From assembly GCA_938008865.1 (NCBI GenBank), contig CALLJA010000438.1:1-7558 (forward strand): a stretch of 7,558 nucleotides of DNA, given 5' to 3'. How positions within the stretch are numbered: position 1 is the first letter of the stretch; every line of letters starts with the position of its first letter. Positions 1 to 6,045 of the stretch are shown one piece after another. The notes below the pieces were generated by a model that ran no database searches, was not told the DNA's origin, and saw only the letters and a list, made by a program, of their open reading frames with translations. The position numbers and the translations under genes are program-made. The DNA is from an uncultured Anaerolineales bacterium (GTDB lineage Bacteria; Chloroflexota; Anaerolineae; Anaerolineales; Villigracilaceae).

Positions 1-617
1 CGGGTCTGCATGTAGATCGTGCCGGGGCCCGTCAGCTCGACCACCAGGCCTTCGCCGCTGAACAGCGTGGACTTGAATCCGCCCACGGTGCGGGGCTGCA
101 CGTTCATGCTGCCCGTGAAGGCCACCAGGTGCGAGGTGTCCACGATGTATTTTTCGCCCGCGCCGATAGTACGCTCAAAGATCGCGCCGTAGGACGAGAC
201 CAACAGTTTGCCCGTGCCCGTGGCCTCGAGCATGGAGATGCCCTCGGCCGACATGAAAGCCTTCACACTGATGCGGGCGGTCAATTCCACGCCGTTCTCC
301 GAAGCGACGTACGAGCCGGACTGGAGCATCATTTTCTCACCCTTCATCTCGATCAGCAGCATGTCGCCGGGCAGTTCGGGGGCCAGGGTCACCTCACCGC
401 CCGAGGCCGCGGCCTGGAAGAAGTTCTGGAAGAAGGATTCTCCGCCCAGCACGGCGCGCCCCAGCGATTTGAGGAATCCGCCTTCGGCCTTGGTCTCGAT
501 AGTCACGCCTTCGCTCATGCTGACCATCGCGCCCGCTTCGGCGCGGATGCGTTCGTTGGGCTGTAATTTGGCGACCGCCAGCGAATACGAGGGGCGGTGT
601 TCGATTATAAGTTCCAT
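1..617 (-). CDS. AIM24 / TIGR00266 family protein (partial, C-terminus outside window)
   Basis: This minus-strand gene starts at the ATG whose first base is 617 and stays open to the left edge, giving 205 complete codons. The protein begins MELIIEHRPSYSLAVAKL and carries features I associate with the AIM24/TIGR00266 family: EAGAMVSM at residues 27-34, the Gly-rich stretch GGFLKSLGRAVLGGESFF at 46-63, a GTGKLLVSSYG turn at 134-144, and GEGLVVELTGPGTIYMQT at 188-205. The fold is an all-beta, double-stranded beta-helix-like sandwich. Family members are usually about 220-270 aa, so only a short C-terminal tail should be missing. No signal peptide or membrane segment is visible, so it is probably cytoplasmic or membrane-peripheral. 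The biochemical role of bacterial members is unknown to me; the yeast namesake is mitochondrial. A Shine-Dalgarno-like AAGGAA lies about 8 nt upstream of the ATG. The gene is divergent from the M1 peptidase, with 136 bp between the two starts. Confidence 0.88.
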   Translation of the reverse strand, partial: MELIIEHRPSYSLAVAKLQPNERIRAEAGAMVSMSEGVTIETKAEGGFLKSLGRAVLGGESFFQNFFQAAASGGEVTLAPELPGDMLLIEMKGEKMMLQSGSYVASENGVELTARISVKAFMSAEGISMLEATGTGKLLVSSYGAIFERTIGAGEKYIVDTSHLVAFTGSMNVQPRTVGGFKSTLFSGEGLVVELTGPGTIYMQT

Positions 618-648
618 GTTGCAATTCCTTTTCTGGTGAGATGCCGCG

Positions 649-676
649 AGTATACCCCGCCCGCGCCAACGCGCAA
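649..676 (-). promoter_or_regulatory. Candidate promoter for the AIM24-family gene
   Basis: Read on the minus strand, a TATACT box (649-654) lies 16 nt downstream of TTGCGC (671-676). The -10 box is a good match to the sigma-70/SigA consensus and the -35 box matches only three of six bases. Transcription would begin near 642, giving a leader of about 25 nt that contains the AAGGAA ribosome-binding site. The call rests on motif matching only. Confidence 0.4.
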
Positions 677-709
677 TTCCCCCGTTGGGCAGGGATGCAA
701 GCCGCGCAA

Positions 710-718
710 TGATATACT
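710..718 (+). promoter_or_regulatory. Candidate extended -10 promoter for the M1 peptidase gene
   Basis: TGATATACT forms an extended -10 element (TGn followed by TATACT). It sits 35 bp before the chosen ATG and about 25 bp before the GGAGG ribosome-binding site. No convincing -35 box is found at 16-18 bp; TTGGGC at 685-690 is too far upstream (22 bp). Extended -10 promoters often tolerate a poor -35 box. The call rests on motif matching only. Confidence 0.4.
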
Positions 719-753
719 CCCGCTGCCATATCTCTTTCTTACGGAGGCCCCGC

Positions 754-2256
754 ATGAAAACCCGCCAAACCCTACAGGCGCTGCTCGTCCTGGTCATTGC
801 GCTGGGATGCGCGCGCCTGGTCCCGCCCACAGATGTTCCGCTTCAGTCGCTTGCAACGGCGACATCGACGTCGATGCCGGAACCCGCCCCCGCGGCGGAT
901 CCGGCCGAGCCGGGCGCGCCCGGGCTGGGCGATTCGCTCTATCCTGGTTTCGGCAACGGCGGCTACGACGTGCGGCATTACACCCTCGACCTGACCATCC
1001 ACGACGCGGCCGCCAGCGACCTGCACGGCGAGGTCACCATCGAGGCGGCGGCCACCCAGGACCTCACATCGTTCAACCTGGATTTTGTCGGGTTCGAGAT
1101 CGCGGAGGTCACGGTCAATAACGTTGCGGCTGATTTCACCCGCAGCGGCCAGGAGTTGACCATCACGCCTGCCACGCCGCTGGCCGCTGGCGAGGATTTC
1201 AGCGTGGTTGTGACGTATGACGGCACGCCCGAGCGCATGATGTCGGTGGCGCTGCCGGTCGAAACAGGCTGGACCGTCTCGGAGGGGGAGACCTATGTGT
1301 TGAGCGAACCAGACGGCGCGGCCAACTTCTTCCCGTCCAACGACCACCCGCTCGACAAAGCCGCCTACAGCCTGCGCGTGACCGTCCCCAAACCTTTTGA
1401 GGTGGCCATGAACGGTGTGGATTCCAAACCCGTAGACAACGGCGACAGCGTCACCTACGCGTCGGAGGTGGCCCAGCCGATGGCCAGTTACCTGGTCACG
1501 ATCAACATTGCCGACTTCGACAGCGAGTCCATGCGAAGCGCGGACGGGGTCGCCATCCGCAACTACTACGCAGCGGGGCTGCCCGCGGGCGTGCGTCAGG
1601 CTTTCGTGCGCCAGGGCGAGATGCTCGACTTCTTCAGCAATACCTTCGGCCCGTATCCGTTCGACGTGTACGGCTCGGTGGTGATGAACTCGGAGATCGG
1701 CACCGCGCTCGAAGCGCAGACCCTGTCCATCTTCGGCTCGGACATGATCGACCTGGGGGACCTGGAATACTCTGAAAGTGTGGTGGCGCACGAACTGGCG
1801 CACCAGTGGTTCGGCGACAGCGTCAGCGTGGCCGACTGGGGCGATATCTGGCTGAACGAGGGCTTCGCCACCTACGCCGAGGGCTTGTGGCTCGAACACC
1901 TCGAAGGCCGTGAAGCGCTCGACGGCTGGGTCAGCGACGTATATGCGGAAGTGGTCGACTCGCGCGCTTCCATGTCTCCGCCGGGCCAGCCGCCCGCGGA
2001 CGACCTGTTCAATTACGGCGTCTATGAGTGGGGCGCGTTGACGCTGCACGCCCTGCGGTTGGAGGTCGGCGACGAGGCCTTCTTCCAGATCCTCAAGACC
2101 TACTACCAGCGCCACGAGAACGGCAACGCCTCCACCGCCGACTTCATCGCCGTGGCCGAGGAAGTCAGCGGCTCAGACCTCGGCGCATTCTTCGACAGTT
2201 GGCTGTACAGCCAGGATGTGGCCCCGATCCCGTCGCTGGGGCTGGGAGCGGAGTAA
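754..2256 (+). CDS. Lipoprotein M1-family zinc metallopeptidase (short aminopeptidase-like form)
   Basis: The 500-aa product is a predicted secreted, membrane-anchored gluzincin aminopeptidase. Residues 1-18 are a lipoprotein signal peptide ending in a lipobox (ALG-C19), so Cys19 should be lipidated. A Pro/Ala/Ser-rich linker (about 20-65) leads into the N-terminal beta domain (about 70-260). The catalytic domain has HELAH at 346-350 and the third zinc ligand E369 exactly 18 residues after H350 (HEXXH-X18-E, context WLNEGFATY). Y424 in VYEWGAL matches the conserved transition-state Tyr. The usual GxMEN substrate motif is GTALE (316-320), which keeps the Glu. Full-length M1 enzymes are about 850 aa; this one ends soon after the helical core, so the large C-terminal helical domain is absent, as in other short bacterial members. 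I chose the ATG at 754 because GGAGG (743-747) lies 6 nt upstream and the signal peptide begins there; an in-frame ATG at 685 would add 23 residues before it. The gene stands alone, closed by a terminator. Its natural substrate is unknown. Confidence 0.9.
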   Translation: MKTRQTLQALLVLVIALGCARLVPPTDVPLQSLATATSTSMPEPAPAADPAEPGAPGLGDSLYPGFGNGGYDVRHYTLDLTIHDAAASDLHGEVTIEAAATQDLTSFNLDFVGFEIAEVTVNNVAADFTRSGQELTITPATPLAAGEDFSVVVTYDGTPERMMSVALPVETGWTVSEGETYVLSEPDGAANFFPSNDHPLDKAAYSLRVTVPKPFEVAMNGVDSKPVDNGDSVTYASEVAQPMASYLVTINIADFDSESMRSADGVAIRNYYAAGLPAGVRQAFVRQGEMLDFFSNTFGPYPFDVYGSVVMNSEIGTALEAQTLSIFGSDMIDLGDLEYSESVVAHELAHQWFGDSVSVADWGDIWLNEGFATYAEGLWLEHLEGREALDGWVSDVYAEVVDSRASMSPPGQPPADDLFNYGVYEWGALTLHALRLEVGDEAFFQILKTYYQRHENGNASTADFIAVAEEVSGSDLGAFFDSWLYSQDVAPIPSLGLGAE

Positions 2257-2274
2257 ACCCGGGCTACGCCTGTC

Positions 2275-2310
2275 AACTCCCTGCGGCACAAATACCGCAG
2301 GGAGTTTTTT
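2275..2310 (+). terminator. Rho-independent terminator after the M1 peptidase gene
   Basis: A perfect 12-bp stem (AACTCCCTGCGG at 2275-2286 pairing with CCGCAGGGAGTT at 2295-2306) encloses an 8-nt loop. It is followed by a T-run that overlaps the stem end (2305-2310). It lies 19 bp after the peptidase stop codon and separates that gene from the MarR operon. Confidence 0.9.
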
Positions 2311-2356
2311 CAGGGGAAAACGCAATTTTTCTAACCATCTTCTTATCTCCCCTGTC

Positions 2357-2384
2357 TTGACTTAACTTCATTTCTGCATATATT
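2357..2384 (+). promoter_or_regulatory. Candidate promoter of the marR-SDR-ABC operon
   Basis: TTGACT (2357-2362) and TATATT (2379-2384) are separated by 16 bp, a good sigma-70/SigA-type arrangement inside an AT-rich patch that stands out from the GC-rich surroundings. Transcription would start near 2391, inside the adjacent palindrome. The -10 box shares four bases (2381-2384) with that palindrome, which fits repression by a protein bound there. Confidence 0.6.
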
Positions 2385-2400
2385 TAAGTCTACTTAAATA
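2381..2400 (+). promoter_or_regulatory. Perfect 20-bp palindrome, candidate MarR operator
   Basis: TATTTAAGT and ACTTAAATA form a perfect 9-bp inverted repeat around a central CT. Length and symmetry fit the sites bound by MarR-family dimers. The palindrome overlaps the end of the candidate -10 box and the predicted start point, and it lies 16 bp before the start codon of the MarR gene, so autorepression is the simplest reading. A further half-site copy, CTTAAATA, occurs at 2410-2417 and runs into the start codon, and ACTTAA occurs at 2360-2365 across the -35 box. Confidence 0.65.
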
Positions 2401-2416
2401 AAAAGAAGGCTTAAAT

Positions 2417-2857
2417 ATGACTGACCCCATCCAAATCAAGACCTCCCTGCGCGAGTGGGTGGAAACCGCCACCCATCGCGCCATGCGTGACCAGGCGCGT
2501 TATGTCAAGTCACTGGGGTTCTCCATGCCGCAATTCTTCCTGCTGATGCGGGTGTATTACCGAAAACAGTGCGGCATCTCGGACCTGAGCGAGCACATGG
2601 AGATCACTGCCGCCGCTGCCAGCCAGACCGTGGACAAACTGGTCCAGGGCGGGTTTCTGGAGCGGACGGAGGATCCCAACGACCGCCGCGCCAAGCAGGT
2701 GACGCTTTCCCCGAAGGGCCTTGACCTGATCGAACGGGGCTTCGCCGAGCGCTTCCGCTGGGTGGACGAAATGGAGCGGAACCTCTCAGACGAGGACCGC
2801 CGCAAGGTCGGCGAAGCGTTGGCCATCCTGGCCGAGGCCTCGCGCGAGGACGATTGA
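2417..2857 (+). CDS. MarR-family winged helix-turn-helix transcriptional regulator
   Basis: The 146-aa product has normal MarR length and layout. N-terminal and C-terminal helices (about 8-35 and 118-143) should form the dimer interface. A winged HTH lies between them: helices around 52-76 (GISDLSEHMEITAAAASQTVDKLVQGGFLER), with the recognition helix at about 64-76. The wing at 82-98 contains the DPNDRR motif typical of the family. MarR proteins usually repress their own operon and are released by small phenolic, lipophilic or oxidising ligands; the ligand cannot be told here. Cys52 is the only cysteine, so redox sensing is possible but unsupported. The start is supported by AGAAGG (2404-2409) 7 nt upstream of the ATG. 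The next gene begins 32 nt after the stop on the same strand, consistent with co-transcription with the SDR and ABC genes. Confidence 0.93.
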   Translation: MTDPIQIKTSLREWVETATHRAMRDQARYVKSLGFSMPQFFLLMRVYYRKQCGISDLSEHMEITAAAASQTVDKLVQGGFLERTEDPNDRRAKQVTLSPKGLDLIERGFAERFRWVDEMERNLSDEDRRKVGEALAILAEASREDD

Positions 2858-2889
2858 AGCCAAAGAATCTCATCCAACAAGGAAACAAA

Positions 2890-3753
2890 ATGACATTGCT
2901 TTTACTGAACAAAGTAGCCGTGATCACCGGCGGATCGCGCGGCCTGGGGTACGCCATCGCCGAGACCTACGCGCGCGCGGGCGCGAAGGTGGTCATTGCG
3001 TCGCGCTCGGCCCGCTCGGTGGACGAGGCGGTGAAAAAACTCCAACATAACGGTGCGCAGGCGGCAGGTCAGGCTTGTGACGTGGGCGACCTGGCCCAGG
3101 TCGAGGCGTTGGCCGGGCTGGCGATCCGCACCTTTGGCCGCATCGACATCTGGGTCAACAACGCGGGCATCTCCGCACCTTATGGGCCCACGGCCCACGT
3201 CCCCAGCGCGGACTTCCTGAACACCGTCAACACCAACATCGTCGGCACCTACAACGGGTCGGTCGTGGCACTGCGCCATTTCCTGGCCCAGAAGAGCGGC
3301 AAGCTGATCAATCTGTTGGGACGCGGTGACACGGGCGCGGTGCCCATGCAGAACGCGTATAGTTCCAGCAAGGTTTGGGTGCGCAATTTCACCCAGGCGC
3401 TGGCGCAGGAATACAAGGGCCGCGGCGTGGATATCTTCGGCTTCAACCCCGGCCTGGTGCGCACCGAGATGCTCAGCAACGTCCAGGCGGTGAATGGTTA
3501 TGAAGGCCGATTGAACCCGCTGCGCTACGTGGCCATGCTGTGGGGCAATGAAGCTGATGTGCCCGCCGAACGCGCGCTGTGGTTGGCGTCCTCCGCCACC
3601 GACGGCCGCAATGGCCTGATGTCCACCGTGCTGACCAAGCGCATGATGTTCTCGCGTCTGGCCGCGCTGCCCTTCCAGAAATTGTTCAACCGTTCCGCAC
3701 AACCGCTCGACCTGAACGTCACCTCGGTCGAGTCGGCCTATAGCGGGGATTAG
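2890..3753 (+). CDS. Short-chain dehydrogenase/reductase (SDR) with atypical active site
   Basis: The 287-aa product is a Rossmann-fold NAD(P)-dependent oxidoreductase. It has the cofactor loop TGGSRGLG (13-20), Arg39 after strand beta-2 (ASR, which usually suggests NADP(H)), the CDV motif (63-65), NNAG (90-93), Asn116, and YSSSK with Tyr157 and Lys161. The catalytic Ser normally lies about 13 residues before the Tyr; here the segment is INLLGRGDTG (140-149), with Gly at the expected place, so the classical Ser-Tyr-Lys set is incomplete. The C-terminal part (about 200-287) is roughly 35 residues longer than a minimal 250-aa SDR and should form the substrate pocket. The start at 2890 has AAGGA (2879-2883) 6 nt upstream; a TTG at 2854 overlapping the MarR stop is less likely. 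It lies between the regulator and the ABC exporter genes on the same strand, which suggests it acts on the same compound or stress. The substrate is unknown. Confidence 0.9.
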   Translation: MTLLLLNKVAVITGGSRGLGYAIAETYARAGAKVVIASRSARSVDEAVKKLQHNGAQAAGQACDVGDLAQVEALAGLAIRTFGRIDIWVNNAGISAPYGPTAHVPSADFLNTVNTNIVGTYNGSVVALRHFLAQKSGKLINLLGRGDTGAVPMQNAYSSSKVWVRNFTQALAQEYKGRGVDIFGFNPGLVRTEMLSNVQAVNGYEGRLNPLRYVAMLWGNEADVPAERALWLASSATDGRNGLMSTVLTKRMMFSRLAALPFQKLFNRSAQPLDLNVTSVESAYSGD

Positions 3754-3764
3754 AAAGGAATTCC

Positions 3765-3809
3765 ATGAAAAGTCCAGTCGTTTGCTTCAGGGATAACACC
3801 CATGCTTAA
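3765..3809 (+). CDS. Possible 14-aa leader peptide overlapping the ABC gene start
   Basis: An ATG preceded by AAAGGAA (3754-3760) opens a 15-codon frame (MKSPVVCFRDNTHA, then TAA). Its stop codon lies at 3807-3809, so the frame ends just after the ABC subunit 1 ATG (3802), in a different frame. The ribosome-binding site here is stronger than the AGGGA used by the ABC gene itself. Translation of this short frame could bring ribosomes to the ABC start by reinitiation. The peptide is too short to judge by composition, so the call rests on the ribosome-binding site and the overlap. Confidence 0.4.
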   Translation: MKSPVVCFRDNTHA

Positions 3810-6045
3810 ACTGCTCAAATATGCAAAGCCCTACCTGGCGATGCTGTTATTGTCGATTGCGCTGCTCTTTGCGCAAGCCAATTTCGACCTGGCCCTGCCC
3901 GATTATCTCTCGCGCATCGTCAACACCGGCATCCAGCAGGGCGGCGTGGAGAACGCCGTGCCTGCCGCCATCCGCCAGGGCCAGATGGACCGCGTGCTCA
4001 TCTTCATGAGCGCAGCGGATAAAGAGTCGGTACTGGCCGCCTACACTCTCGTCGACCAGAACTCCGCCGACTACGACAAGTATCTGGCGGACTATCCCGC
4101 CCTGGCGTCTGGTCCCGTTTACGTGCTGAATCTCACCGACACGGCCGAGATCGAGCGCCTGAGCCCGATCCTGGCCCGCGCCCTGCTGGCGGTCTCGGGC
4201 ATCGAACAGGCCCTGGCTGACCCATCCAAGGCCGCCGAAATGGGCAACTCGTTCGGCGGGTTCGACCTCTCCAAACTTCCGCCCGGCACAGACATCTTCG
4301 CCATGCTCAGCCGCCTGCCCGCCGACCAGGTGGCACAGATGACCGACTCGCTGGACGCCCGGTTCGCTACCCTGGGCGACAAAATGCTCGTGCAGGCCGC
4401 TGTCGGCGCGGTCAAGGCGGAGTATCAGGCCCTCGGCATGGATACCGACACGCTGCAGAACCGCTACATCCTGGGCGTGGGCGGCTGGATGTTGCTGCTG
4501 ACCCTGGCCTCGGGCGTGTGTACCATCATCGTCGGCTATCTCTCCGCAAAGATCGCGGCAGGCATGGCGCGCGACATCCGCCGTGATGTGTTCAAGACCG
4601 TCGAGAGTTACTCCAACACCGAGTTCGACAAGTTCTCGACCGCCTCGCTCATCACCCGCACCACCAACGACGTGACCCAGATCCAGATGGTGGTGGTCAT
4701 GATGGTGCGCATGATGTTCTACGCCCCGCTGATGGGGATCGGCGGAATCATCAAGGTTGTGGCCAAGGATTCGCCGCTCTCGTGGCTGATCGGCCTGGCT
4801 GTGCTGATGCTGATCAGCCTGATCATCGTGGTCTTCTCGGTGGCCCTGCCCAGGTTCAAATTGATCCAGCAACTGGTCGACCGCATCAACCTGGTCTCGC
4901 GCGAGAACCTCTCGGGCATGATGGTCATCCGCGCCTTCAACATGCAGCCTTTCGAGGAGGAGCGTTTCGACAAGGCCAACAAGGACCTGACCGCCGTCAG
5001 CCTGTTCATCAACCGCGTGATGGTGGTGATGATGCCGCTCATGATGCTCATCATGAACGTGCTGACGCTCTCCATCATCTGGTTCGGCGCGCGCCAGGTG
5101 GCTGACGCCAACATGCAGGTCGGCGACCTGATGGCTTTCATGCAATATGCCATGCAGATCGTGATGTCGTTCCTGTTCCTCTCGATGATGTTCATCATCA
5201 TCCCGCGCGCCTCGGTCTCGGCCGACCGCATCCACGAGGTGCTCAGCACCGAACCGCACATCCACGACCCGAAGGAGCCCAGGCAGTTCCCCGCGCCGTT
5301 CAAGGGTTCGGTGGAATTCCGGGACGTCTCGTTCCGCTACCCCGGTGCGGATACCGACGCGCTGGCGGACATCAGTTTCACCGCCCGGCCCGGGCAGACT
5401 ACCGCCTTCATCGGTTCGACCGGTGCGGGCAAGTCCACCATCGTCAACCTGATCCCCCGCTTCTACGAGGTGACCCAGGGCGCCATCCTCATGGACGGCG
5501 TGGACATCCGCGAGGTAACCCAGCACGAACTGCGCGACAAGATCGGCTATGTGCCGCAGAAGAGTGCGTTGTTCTCGGGCACCATCGAGTCGAACCTGCG
5601 CTACGCAGACAAGGACGCCTCGCCTGAGATGCTGCAATCGGCCATCGAGATCGCCCAGGCGAAAGAATTCGTCGAATCCAAGCCCGAGGGCCTGGCCGCG
5701 GAGATCGCCCAGGGCGGCACCAACGTCTCGGGCGGACAGAAACAGCGCCTCTCCATCGCGCGCGCCCTCGTCAAGAAGCCGCCGATCTACATCCTCGACG
5801 ACTCCTTCTCCGCGCTTGACTTCAAGACCGATGCCTCCCTGCGCCGCGCCTTCAAGGAGAAAGCGGCCGAGGGCACCCTGCTGGTCGTCACCCAGCGCGT
5901 CTCGACCATCAAGGATGCCGAACAGATCATCGTGCTCGACGAAGGCCGCATCGTCGGCAAGGGCACGCACAAGGAATTAATGGAAACCTGCGAGACGTAT
6001 AAAGAGATCGCCTTGTCGCAACTCAGCAAGGAGGAACTGGCATGA
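3802..6045 (+). CDS. Heterodimeric ABC exporter, degenerate half-transporter with large TM1-TM2 insert
   Basis: The 747-aa product is a type IV (ABCB-like) exporter half: six membrane helices followed by a nucleotide-binding domain. TM1 is at about 11-32 and TM2 at about 224-247; between them lies a soluble insert of roughly 170 residues (about 48-220) expected outside the membrane. TM3-TM6 fall at about 297-467. In the NBD, Walker A is GSTGAGKST (538-546), the Q-loop Gln is Q586, and the signature is VSGGQ (642-646). Walker B is IYILDD with D666 followed by D667 where active enzymes have Glu, then SALD. The switch His is replaced by Gln698 (VTQRVSTI). Asp-for-Glu and Gln-for-His are hallmarks of the non-catalytic half in asymmetric pairs such as TM287/TM288 and BmrC/BmrD. 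AGGGA (3789-3793) lies 8 nt before the ATG. The stop overlaps the next gene by 4 bp (ATGA), which suggests coupled, equimolar synthesis of the two subunits. Multidrug, peptide or lipid export is plausible; the substrate is unknown. Confidence 0.93.
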   Translation: MLKLLKYAKPYLAMLLLSIALLFAQANFDLALPDYLSRIVNTGIQQGGVENAVPAAIRQGQMDRVLIFMSAADKESVLAAYTLVDQNSADYDKYLADYPALASGPVYVLNLTDTAEIERLSPILARALLAVSGIEQALADPSKAAEMGNSFGGFDLSKLPPGTDIFAMLSRLPADQVAQMTDSLDARFATLGDKMLVQAAVGAVKAEYQALGMDTDTLQNRYILGVGGWMLLLTLASGVCTIIVGYLSAKIAAGMARDIRRDVFKTVESYSNTEFDKFSTASLITRTTNDVTQIQMVVVMMVRMMFYAPLMGIGGIIKVVAKDSPLSWLIGLAVLMLISLIIVVFSVALPRFKLIQQLVDRINLVSRENLSGMMVIRAFNMQPFEEERFDKANKDLTAVSLFINRVMVVMMPLMMLIMNVLTLSIIWFGARQVADANMQVGDLMAFMQYAMQIVMSFLFLSMMFIIIPRASVSADRIHEVLSTEPHIHDPKEPRQFPAPFKGSVEFRDVSFRYPGADTDALADISFTARPGQTTAFIGSTGAGKSTIVNLIPRFYEVTQGAILMDGVDIREVTQHELRDKIGYVPQKSALFSGTIESNLRYADKDASPEMLQSAIEIAQAKEFVESKPEGLAAEIAQGGTNVSGGQKQRLSIARALVKKPPIYILDDSFSALDFKTDASLRRAFKEKAAEGTLLVVTQRVSTIKDAEQIIVLDEGRIVGKGTHKELMETCETYKEIALSQLSKEELA

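Noticed and set aside
129..639. Two overlapping plus-strand frames (129-566 and 208-639) opposite the first gene.
   Set aside because: The minus-strand frame shows clear AIM24/TIGR00266 motifs and a ribosome-binding site; the plus-strand frames have neither.
685..753. An upstream in-frame ATG that would lengthen the M1 peptidase by 23 residues.
   Set aside because: It would place an Arg-rich stretch before the lipoprotein signal peptide and lies upstream of the candidate -10 box. The ATG at 754 has a well-spaced GGAGG.
772..2115. A 447-codon open frame on the minus strand opposite the M1 peptidase.
   Set aside because: No recognisable motif and Arg/His/Val-rich composition. The plus strand has the lipobox and the full zinc-peptidase motif set.
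2854..2889. A TTG start for the SDR overlapping the MarR stop codon.
   Set aside because: The extra 12 residues do not look like SDR sequence, and the ATG at 2890 has AAGGA at proper spacing. Coupling by overlap is possible but less likely.
3805..3810. CTTAAA at the ABC subunit 1 start as another MarR half-site.
   Set aside because: Only six bases match, with no symmetric partner nearby. A match this short can occur by chance.
3847..5970. A 707-codon open frame on the minus strand opposite ABC subunit 1.
   Set aside because: Its product is a His/Asp/Gly/Glu/Arg-rich low-complexity sequence with no domain, as expected from the complement of GC-rich coding DNA. The plus-strand frame carries all the ABC motifs.
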